The notes under the pieces were generated by a model. The model saw only the letters and a program-made list of their open reading frames with translations. It was not told where the DNA came from and searched no databases. Of a stretch of DNA of 7,961 nucleotides, positions 1 to 4,404 are shown piece by piece (the first letter of the stretch is position 1; each line of letters begins with the position of its first letter). The stretch comes from a bacterium (GTDB lineage: Bacteria > Patescibacteriota > JABMPQ01 > JAQVVF01): the NCBI GenBank assembly GCA_030611905.1, contig JAUWOX010000044.1, positions 1 to 7,961 on the forward strand, given 5' to 3'. The position numbers and the translations under genes were made by a program.

Positions 1-861
1 GAAGATATTGCTATTTTGACTGGAGCCAAGGTGGTTAGTGAAGAATTGGGTGTGAAATTAGAAGGGGCTAAAGCTGAACAATTCGTGTGGACTGATAATC
101 AAGAAGCAGAATTCAATACTGTTAGTCCAGATAAACCAGCAATAAGATTAGGTAGTGCTTCAAAGGTTGTAGCTGGTAAAGAAAATACTACTATTGTTGG
201 CGGTAAAGGTGAAAAGAAAATGATTGAAGCAAGAATTGAGCAGATTAAAAATGAATTAAAAAAAGTTGATTCTGATTTTGATAAAGAAAAATTTGAAGAA
301 AGATTAGCTAAATTAACTGGTGGTGTAGCAGTGATTAAAGTTGGTGCAGCTACTGAAGTTGAACAAAAAGAAAAGCAACATCGTGTAGAGGATGCTTTAG
401 CGGCTACTCGTGCGGCAGTTGAAGAAGGAATTGTAGTTGGAGGCGGTGTGGCTTTGATTAGAACTTTATCAGTCCTAGACAATGTTAAGACTTCAGATTT
501 AGATGAAATGACAGGCGTTAAGATTTTAAGAAAAGCCTTGGTTGAGCCATTAAAACAAATTGCCATGAATGCTGGTAAAGAAGGTTCGATTATTGTTGAA
601 AAAGTTAAATTTCTATCTGGAAATAAGGGTTATAATGCGGCTACTGGAAAATATGAGGATTTAATTGATTCTGGCATTATTGATCCAGTTAAAGTAACTA
701 GATCAGCTTTGCAAAATGCGGCTTCTGCAGCTAGTATGATATTAACAACTGAAGTGGCTGTTGCTGATTTACCAGAAAAGGATGATAAGGGTGCTGGTGC
801 TGCTCCTGCTATGCCTGGTGGTATGGGAATGCCGGGTGGTGGTGGAATGCCGATGATGTAG
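1..861 (+). CDS. groEL: Chaperonin GroEL (Hsp60), C-terminal part, 5' truncated
   Basis: This is the large subunit of the GroEL/ES chaperonin, an ATP-driven double-ring protein-folding machine of the cytosol. The frame is open from base 1 (EDIAILTGAK), so the gene enters from outside the window; the N-terminal equatorial and most of the apical domain are missing. Visible are the end of the apical domain, the intermediate domain (AKLTGGVAVIKVGAATEVE) with the catalytic Asp of RVEDALAATRAA (D398 in E. coli), the AVEEGIVVGGGVAL stretch, the equatorial GYNAATGKYEDLID and DPVKVTRSALQNAAS motifs, and the Gly/Met-rich tail typical of group I chaperonins. Compared with E. coli GroEL from memory, about 22 extra residues sit between KLEGAK and LGSASKVV (bases about 73-147), in the apical domain. 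No groES is seen. A strong terminator follows 30 bases after the TAG stop. Identification is certain. Confidence 0.98.
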   Translation, partial: EDIAILTGAKVVSEELGVKLEGAKAEQFVWTDNQEAEFNTVSPDKPAIRLGSASKVVAGKENTTIVGGKGEKKMIEARIEQIKNELKKVDSDFDKEKFEERLAKLTGGVAVIKVGAATEVEQKEKQHRVEDALAATRAAVEEGIVVGGGVALIRTLSVLDNVKTSDLDEMTGVKILRKALVEPLKQIAMNAGKEGSIIVEKVKFLSGNKGYNAATGKYEDLIDSGIIDPVKVTRSALQNAASAASMILTTEVAVADLPEKDDKGAGAAPAMPGGMGMPGGGGMPMM

Positions 862-887
862 GTGTAAAAATTTAAACACCTAAAAAT

Positions 888-921
888 ATAAAAAAGGCGA
901 GATGATTCTCGTCTTTTTGTT
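888..921 (+). terminator. Intrinsic terminator after groEL, copy 1 of a 34-bp repeat
   Basis: A 12-bp stem (891-902 with 907-918, one G-T pair) with loop TGAT is rich in A on the left and ends in five T on the right, a classical Rho-independent terminator. Because the A tract pairs with the T tract it could also work on the minus strand. The whole 34 bp recurs without mismatch at 2703-2736. Confidence 0.93.
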
Positions 922-937
922 TGTGTGGATAAATGAT

Positions 938-969
938 TTGCCAAGAGTAGTTAGGGGGGGGGGTATAAT
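938..969 (+). promoter_or_regulatory. Promoter with G10 tract in the spacer (putative phase-variable promoter)
   Basis: A perfect -10 box TATAAT lies at 964-969 and a 5/6 match to the -35 box, TTGCCA, at 938-943. The 20-bp spacer ends in ten consecutive G (954-963) that abut the -10 box. Twenty is longer than the optimal 17; loss of two to four G would bring spacing to 16-18. Poly-G or poly-C tracts in this exact place switch expression of outer-membrane proteins such as Neisseria PorA by slipped-strand mispairing. The predicted transcription start near 976 leaves an A-rich leader of about 45 nt. The promoter boxes are seen; the switching is inferred. Confidence 0.72.
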
Positions 970-1020
970 AGAGTTAGTTTAAAGTTAAAGGTTTTATTTA
1001 AAAAATAAATTAAAAACAAA

Positions 1021-2652
1021 ATGAAAAAAATTTATCGTAGGTTGATTTTGGGAGTGGTTGTTGGTGTATTTGTGATGTGTTTGGGGAGTTTTGGATTTGT
1101 TAAGACGAGTTTTGCTGGGTGGACGGATGAGAGTGGTTCGTTGTCAGTGTTGGAGGGTAGGATTGATTCATTACTGCAGGCTTCTGATGGTTCTATTTAT
1201 GCTGGTGGTTATTATGGTTCTGGTGAGAATACTTATGCTAGGGTATATAAGTATTCTGCTGGATCTTGGGAGAATATAACTGGTTCGTTATTTGGAGAGA
1301 GAGTTTATTCTCTTATCCAAGCTATCGATGGTTCAATTTATGCTGGGGGAAATTTTGAAGGTTGTCCTGGTGGTGGATGTCCTTTCGCAACGGTGTGGAA
1401 ATATTCAGAAGATGTTTGGACTAATATGACGGGCGATTTAAGTGGGACTAGGGTTTCTTCATTGATCCAAGCTATTGATGGTTCTATTTATGCGGGAGGT
1501 TATAATGGTAGTGGTCCTGTTAGTGCTCGAGTCTGGAAATATTCAGGAGATGTTTGGACTGATATAACTGATGATTTAATTGGGAGTGGTGTTGATACTT
1601 TGATTCAGGCTTCTGATGGTTCAATTTATGTTGGTGGCATTGCCACTGGGGGACTTACTGCAGGTATTTGGAAATATAGCAATGGTGTATGGACTGATAT
1701 AACTGGTGATTTAATTGGGAGTAGTGTTGATACTTTGATTCAGGCTTCTGATGGTTTAATTTATGCGGGTGGTAGTTATAATGATTATTATGGAGATTTT
1801 TCTTATTATGCTCGAGTTTGGAAATATTCAGGAGATGTTTGGACTGATATAACTGGCGATTTAAGCGTACGTGGGAGCAGGGTTTTTTCATTGATCCAAG
1901 TTATTGATGGTTCTATTTATGCGGGAGGTTATCATGGTAATGGTCTTGTTAGTGCTCGAGTCTGGAAATATTCTTCAGGTTCTTGGACAGATATGACAGG
2001 TAGTTTAAATGGAGCTAGGATTAGTTCACTTATTCAAGCTTCAGATGGTTCTATTTATGCCGGTGGGTTTTATTATGATTCATTGATTAGTACTAGAGTT
2101 TGGAAATATACTTTAAGCGCAGAAGAACAGCGACAAGGGGATGAGCAGCGTCTTAAACAGGGTGAGCAGTTTATTCTTAAATCCGCTCTTAACAAGCAAT
2201 CTCTCTCAGGCCAAGCTCTAACCATCTATTTCAAAAAACTTCCCAACAAGTTAACCAAAAACAACAAATACTGGATGAAGTGGAATAAGTTTAATAAGTA
2301 TCCTCCAAAATGGAGAAAGAAAAAAAAGAATACTCTAAAGAGATATTGGAAACTAACTACTAATCTAAGAAAATACAAAGTAAAAAAGAAAAAGAAGAAA
2401 AAACAGACATTCCGAGTTAGAGTAACCTTTAAATACACCAAGAAATTGTTTAAGAATTTGAAGAAGAGAAATAAATTAGCTAAAAAAGCAAATCTTTATT
2501 TGAAATACAAGACTAAAAAATCAAATTGGGATAATATGAGTGATGTTTGGAAAAAGGCAAAGATTAAGCATAAGAAGAAGAAAAATAGATTTGTAGTGAG
2601 TTATTTTACTAAGTTTCCGAAGAAGAAGTATTGGTTTGGGATAGGGTTGTAA
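1021..2652 (+). CDS. Secreted seven-unit beta-propeller protein with lysine-rich C-terminal tail
   Basis: This 543-aa protein of unknown function is probably exported. Residues 1-32 form a signal peptide (KKIYRR, then a hydrophobic core, cleavage likely after SFA). Residues 34-363 contain seven units of 45-52 residues, each with W-T-D-x-T-G near the start, then SLIQASDGSIYAGG, then ARVWKYS. The count of seven and the W/DG/GG spacing suggest a seven-bladed propeller, a fold common in binding and adhesion proteins. Residues 365-543 differ completely: about 52 of some 180 residues are Lys, including a run of seven, with many aromatic residues, and the codon style shifts from G/T-rich to A/C-rich around base 2120. 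Such a basic tail could bind cell wall polymers, nucleic acid or acidic surfaces; that is inference. No Shine-Dalgarno is visible before the ATG, only an A-rich leader. It is monocistronic, between two identical terminators. Confidence 0.88.
   Translation: MKKIYRRLILGVVVGVFVMCLGSFGFVKTSFAGWTDESGSLSVLEGRIDSLLQASDGSIYAGGYYGSGENTYARVYKYSAGSWENITGSLFGERVYSLIQAIDGSIYAGGNFEGCPGGGCPFATVWKYSEDVWTNMTGDLSGTRVSSLIQAIDGSIYAGGYNGSGPVSARVWKYSGDVWTDITDDLIGSGVDTLIQASDGSIYVGGIATGGLTAGIWKYSNGVWTDITGDLIGSSVDTLIQASDGLIYAGGSYNDYYGDFSYYARVWKYSGDVWTDITGDLSVRGSRVFSLIQVIDGSIYAGGYHGNGLVSARVWKYSSGSWTDMTGSLNGARISSLIQASDGSIYAGGFYYDSLISTRVWKYTLSAEEQRQGDEQRLKQGEQFILKSALNKQSLSGQALTIYFKKLPNKLTKNNKYWMKWNKFNKYPPKWRKKKKNTLKRYWKLTTNLRKYKVKKKKKKKQTFRVRVTFKYTKKLFKNLKKRNKLAKKANLYLKYKTKKSNWDNMSDVWKKAKIKHKKKKNRFVVSYFTKFPKKKYWFGIGL
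1450..1973 (+). repeat. Near-identical 95-bp propeller segments (1450-1544 and 1879-1973)
   Basis: Bases 1450-1544 and 1879-1973 align without gaps at an offset of 429 bp (143 codons, three repeat units) with five mismatches. Both encode the SLIQ..DGSIYAGGY...SARVWKYS part of a unit. Recombination between them would delete or add three units in frame. Confidence 0.85.
1555..1765 (+). repeat. Tandem 135-bp duplication of one propeller unit
   Basis: Bases 1555-1630 recur at 1690-1765 with three mismatches, an offset of exactly 135 bp or 45 codons. This equals one unit (WTDIT.DLIGS.VDTLIQASDG), so units four and five look like a recent tandem copy. Confidence 0.85.
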
Positions 2653-2702
2653 ATCACTAATAGGCGCTAATTTACCTCTAATTTGCGCTAATAAATTTAC
2701 GA

Positions 2703-2736
2703 ATAAAAAAGGCGAGATGATTCTCGTCTTTTTGTT
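2703..2736 (+). terminator. Intrinsic terminator of the propeller gene, copy 2 of the 34-bp repeat
   Basis: Stem 2706-2717 with 2722-2733, loop TGAT, five T at the end. It is identical to 888-921 including the loop and flanking bases, and lies about 50 bp after the stop codon of the propeller gene. Confidence 0.93.
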
Positions 2737-2751
2737 ATTTATTATTCTGGC

Positions 2752-2779
2752 TTGACAAAATCTAGATATGGATTATAAT
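2752..2779 (+). promoter_or_regulatory. Consensus sigma-70-type promoter for the 71-aa gene
   Basis: A perfect TTGACA (2752-2757) and a perfect TATAAT (2774-2779) are separated by 16 bp. The predicted start is near 2786, giving a leader of about 34 nt. This is the closest match to consensus in the window. Confidence 0.85.
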
Positions 2780-2799
2780 TAGTTGTTGTAGAAATCGGC

Positions 2800-2823
2800 A
2801 TGGCCAAAGGAGGAATGTCATGA
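2800..2823 (+). other. Possible 7-codon leader ORF overlapping the 71-aa start
   Basis: ATG at 2800 opens a frame reading MAKGGMS and stopping at TGA 2821-2823, which overlaps the ATG of the 71-aa gene as ATGA. The ribosome binding site of the main gene lies inside it. The leader ORF has no clear ribosome binding site of its own, so it may be chance. Confidence 0.25.
2806..2813 (+). promoter_or_regulatory. Strong Shine-Dalgarno for the 71-aa gene
   Basis: AAAGGAGG ends 6 nt before ATG 2820 and fixes that start over the out-of-frame ATG at 2815, which is only 1 nt from it. Confidence 0.85.
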
Positions 2824-3035
2824 AAAGGTTGATTCTTTTTTCTGTATGTTTGTTCTTAATGTATCTTCTTGTTGTTGGAATTCCGCAAGATGCTTATCGG
2901 TCATTTACTGGAACATGTTCAGACGACAGATGGAGGCTGTTTAATTATTATCGAGCTGTAAGATATGAAGGTGTTCCGGCAGCATTATTAAAACATGGCA
3001 TTAGTCCGGGTGAAGATGTTTGTTCATTGGAATAG
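2820..3035 (+). CDS. Small secreted or membrane-anchored protein of unknown function (71 aa)
   Basis: I do not recognise this protein. Residues 1-20 form a strongly hydrophobic N-terminal segment after MKR, either a signal peptide or a single membrane anchor. The remainder, about 50 residues, is polar with two Cys (33 and 68) that could form one disulfide outside the membrane, plus the stretch DDRWRLFNYYRAVRYEG. There is no lipobox. The case that this is a real gene is good despite its size: perfect -35 and -10 boxes, a strong Shine-Dalgarno 6 nt before the ATG, and an intrinsic terminator directly after the stop. The ATG chosen is the one set by that Shine-Dalgarno. It is monocistronic and converges with the Nudix gene. 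A secreted peptide, small inhibitor or envelope microprotein are all possible; nothing in the sequence decides. Confidence 0.75.
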   Translation: MKRLILFSVCLFLMYLLVVGIPQDAYRSFTGTCSDDRWRLFNYYRAVRYEGVPAALLKHGISPGEDVCSLE

Positions 3036-3060
3036 CCGTTCAATAAGAGCGGTTTTTTTT
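3036..3060 (+). terminator. Intrinsic terminator of the 71-aa gene
   Basis: Stem CCGTTC (3036-3041) with GAGCGG (3047-3052), loop AATAA, followed by eight T. The hairpin starts right after the TAG stop and contains the stop codon of the convergent Nudix gene (3040-3042). Confidence 0.88.
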
Positions 3061-3477
3061 GTATATTTTTTTGGCTTTGAAATTTTTGAGAGTTAATTCA
3101 GTGCCTTCGAATATTTTAGAAGGAAGCTTGTTAAGATCGAACCATTTCCATTGCTTGCATTTGTTTGGTTCCATTATTTTTGGTTTTCCTCGTTCGTATT
3201 GGGCTTTAATGCCAAGATTTAAATAATGCTTGCCATCTGATTTTATATAACGCATCTCATCAGCTACGGAAATTAATTCAAATTTGTTGATGATGAGTCC
3301 TGTTTCTTCTTTAGTTTCGCGTTTGGCTGTTTGGAAAATAGTTTCGCCAAATTCAAGATGGCCTCCTGGAAAGCACCATTCTCCAGCGCCGTGAGAGCCT
3401 TGACGAAGGCCGAGAAGAATCTGGCCTTTTTTATTTTGGATCATAACGCCGATGCCGACGCGGGGTCGTTTTTTCAT
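3040..3477 (-). CDS. Nudix hydrolase (MutT/NUDT15-like)
   Basis: This 145-aa cytosolic enzyme should hydrolyse a nucleoside diphosphate linked to another group, with Mg2+. The Nudix box spans about residues 39-62 and matches G-x5-E-x7-RE-U-x-EE-x-G-U: GHLEFGE, then seven residues, then RETKEETGLI, with Thr in place of the usual first aliphatic residue. The catalytic glutamates of REtKEE are all present. Preceding LLGLRQGSHGAGEWCFPGG resembles the branch containing human NUDT15 and many bacterial dNTP pyrophosphatases, so sanitising oxidised or non-canonical nucleotides is a reasonable guess; substrate cannot be read from the motif. Length is usual for a single-domain Nudix protein. ATG 3477 precedes MKKRPRVGIGVMI, the expected first strand, but no clear Shine-Dalgarno is visible. 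Transcription is probably separate from the upstream gene, which ends in a terminator. Confidence 0.95.
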   Translation of the reverse strand: MKKRPRVGIGVMIQNKKGQILLGLRQGSHGAGEWCFPGGHLEFGETIFQTAKRETKEETGLIINKFELISVADEMRYIKSDGKHYLNLGIKAQYERGKPKIMEPNKCKQWKWFDLNKLPSKIFEGTELTLKNFKAKKIYKKNRSY

Positions 3478-3516
3478 GGTTAACTATGATTATTTATTGT
3501 TAGTTTAACAGATTTC

Positions 3517-3548
3517 TGAGAAAGAAAAAAGCGATATTGAATCGCTTG
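3517..3548 (-). terminator. Intrinsic terminator of the 126-aa gene, copy 1 of a 32-bp repeat
   Basis: Read on the minus strand: stem of 7 bp (3541-3547 with 3529-3535), loop of 5, then six T, C, three T. The 32 bp recur perfectly at 4155-4186 in the same orientation. Confidence 0.85.
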
Positions 3549-3629
3549 AAAAAGTGTCATTATTGAGAGAGATTACAAGGGGCAATGGAACGAGTGGTAT
3601 TGACTATGTTGTTTTTATGTCTCTGTTCC

Positions 3630-4010
3630 TTATGTTTTTTCTTCTTTTGCGGTTTTGAACATAAGCCATAAAAAGAATAAGGCGATTAAAGCTCCAATGA
3701 TTAGCTGGGCTAGAGTGCAGAAGAATCCTGATATCCAATTAGTTTCTTGAATGTTGCGTATCAGGACAATTAACCATACAAGAATTGCTCCTATTATACA
3801 TGCAATAGGGAAGAAACTCTCTGGATTGCCGCTGTAGAAGAGAGTAATAATAATCATAATCCAGCCTACTGCAGCCCATAGGAGATTGGCCAGGTCAAAG
3901 ACTGTAGCGTCATATTCTTCGTCTAGGTGGTGTTCTAAAATCGTTATTAGTCCTGCCATGACGGTTAAGCTGATGAGGATTCCTATGATGATAATGGTAG
4001 GGTCATCCAT
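3630..4010 (-). CDS. Four-helix integral membrane protein of unknown function (126 aa)
   Basis: I do not recognise a family. The protein is almost entirely hydrophobic, with four predicted membrane segments at about residues 5-25, 38-59, 65-85 and 94-117, a short acidic, His-containing loop after the first (EHHLDEEYD, residues 26-34) and a charged C-terminus (KTAKEEKT). With an even number of helices both ends lie on the same side, probably inside given the Lys-rich tail. The start is set by AAAGGAG ending 6 nt before ATG 4010. It has its own promoter with a perfect -35 box and its own terminator, so it is monocistronic. Its codons look richer in C than those of the neighbouring glycerate kinase gene, and it lies between two perfect copies of a terminator repeat, both compatible with acquisition as a unit. 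Confidence 0.85.
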   Translation of the reverse strand: MDDPTIIIIGILISLTVMAGLITILEHHLDEEYDATVFDLANLLWAAVGWIMIIITLFYSGNPESFFPIACIIGAILVWLIVLIRNIQETNWISGFFCTLAQLIIGALIALFFLWLMFKTAKEEKT

Positions 4011-4016
4011 GCTTCT

Positions 4017-4023
4017 CTCCTTT
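4017..4023 (-). promoter_or_regulatory. Shine-Dalgarno of the 126-aa gene
   Basis: On the minus strand AAAGGAG ends 6 nt before ATG 4010 and decides that start. Confidence 0.8.
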
Positions 4024-4081
4024 GTTCTTCTTGGGGTTTTTCTGCTTTTTTAAGATGTTTATGGATTGAAAGTGCGCCTTT

Positions 4082-4155
4082 ATTATTAGCAAAAAATTAA
4101 TATAATGTCAATATTTTTTGATATTTTTATAAATAAAATATTTATATTATATTTT
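4082..4155 (-). promoter_or_regulatory. Promoter of the 126-aa gene with AT-rich UP-like region
   Basis: On the minus strand TTGACA (4111-4106) is followed by 18 bp and AATAAT (4087-4082), one mismatch from consensus. Bases 4112-4155, just upstream of the -35 box, are almost purely A and T in short tracts, as in an UP element. The predicted leader is about 65 nt. Confidence 0.75.
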
Positions 4156-4186
4156 GAGAAAGAAAAAAGCGATATTGAATCGCTTG
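4155..4186 (-). terminator. Intrinsic terminator downstream of the RNA element and feoB operon, copy 2 of the 32-bp repeat
   Basis: Stem 4179-4185 with 4167-4173, loop of 5, then T-rich on the minus strand. It is identical to 3517-3548. It would stop transcripts from the glycerate kinase operon and from the RNA element before they run into the 126-aa gene. Confidence 0.83.
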
Positions 4187-4238
4187 GAAAAGGAGCGTCT
4201 TAAGCAGTATTTGGTTCTCATGTGGCTATAAATTTAGT

Positions 4239-4366
4239 AAAAAGTGCCCTGGGTAATTCGAATGAATTACCTATCATTCCATTGCTTTGCCTTGTGTGTC
4301 TCAGAATCGAGACGGGGAGGGATGTTGGGGGTGGGAGTGGAATGATCTGCCGAGGCACAGGGCTTT
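4239..4366 (-). ncRNA. Candidate structured RNA, about 128 nt, family unknown
   Basis: Read on the minus strand the ends pair as AAAG-CCCTG with CAGGG-CA-CTTT (4366-4358 with 4251-4241), ending in five T (4243-4239). Inside are a 9-bp stem (4346-4338 with 4281-4273), an apical hairpin GTCTC/GAGAC (4313-4309 with 4302-4298) and a 3'-side hairpin GGTAATTC/GAATTACC (4271-4264 with 4259-4252). GTGCC (4358-4354) can alternatively pair with GGCAC (4248-4244), excluding part of the closing stem. A promoter-like sequence lies just upstream. The gross plan of closing stem, bubble with a hairpin on its 3' side, and terminal arm resembles 6S RNA, but I recognise no 6S, SRP, tmRNA or RNase P signature. 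Inverted repeats also fold on the plus strand, where extra G-U pairs are possible, so strand is inferred from the promoter, the T tract and co-orientation with both flanking genes. Confidence 0.55.
4314..4335 (+). other. G-quadruplex motif
   Basis: On the plus strand four runs of three or more G (4314-4317, 4319-4321, 4327-4331, 4333-4335) are separated by loops of 1, 5 and 1 bases, which fits the usual G4 pattern. It lies opposite the C-rich loop of the RNA element. Confidence 0.6.
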
Positions 4367-4371
4367 AAAAT

Positions 4372-4399
4372 ATATTAGCAAATGTTTATTTGGCGTTAA
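4372..4399 (-). promoter_or_regulatory. Possible promoter of the structured RNA
   Basis: On the minus strand TTAACG (4399-4394, 4/6) is followed by 16 bp and TAATAT (4377-4372) preceded by TGC as in an extended -10. The start would fall at about 4366, exactly where the closing stem begins. It starts 5 bp after the glycerate kinase stop. Confidence 0.5.
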
Positions 4400-4404
4400 G
4401 AGAT

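Noticed and set aside
1450..1973. CRISPR-like or satellite repeat
   Set aside because: The repeats are in-frame protein units of varying length inside one gene, with no constant repeat and spacer pattern.
2226..2441. Minus-strand open frame opposite the lysine-rich tail, and other antisense frames at 99-566, 630-944, 1655-1891
   Set aside because: They mirror the codon bias of real genes on the other strand (poly-Lys read as poly-Phe and so on), with no start signals and no recognisable domain.
888..2736. Insertion sequence or transposon around the propeller gene
   Set aside because: There is no transposase, no inverted terminal repeats and no target-site duplication; the flanking direct repeats are terminators.
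3549..3629. Small gene or promoter between the 126-aa gene and its terminator
   Set aside because: Only the 3' untranslated stretch is seen, with a short GGAAC/GTTCC pairing and no convincing start or frame.
4239..4366. SRP RNA, tmRNA or RNase P RNA
   Set aside because: I found neither the GGAAG/AGCA SRP loop motif, nor a tRNA-like end with tag frame, nor the GGAAAGTCC-type core of RNase P. 6S RNA is kept only as a resemblance in outline.
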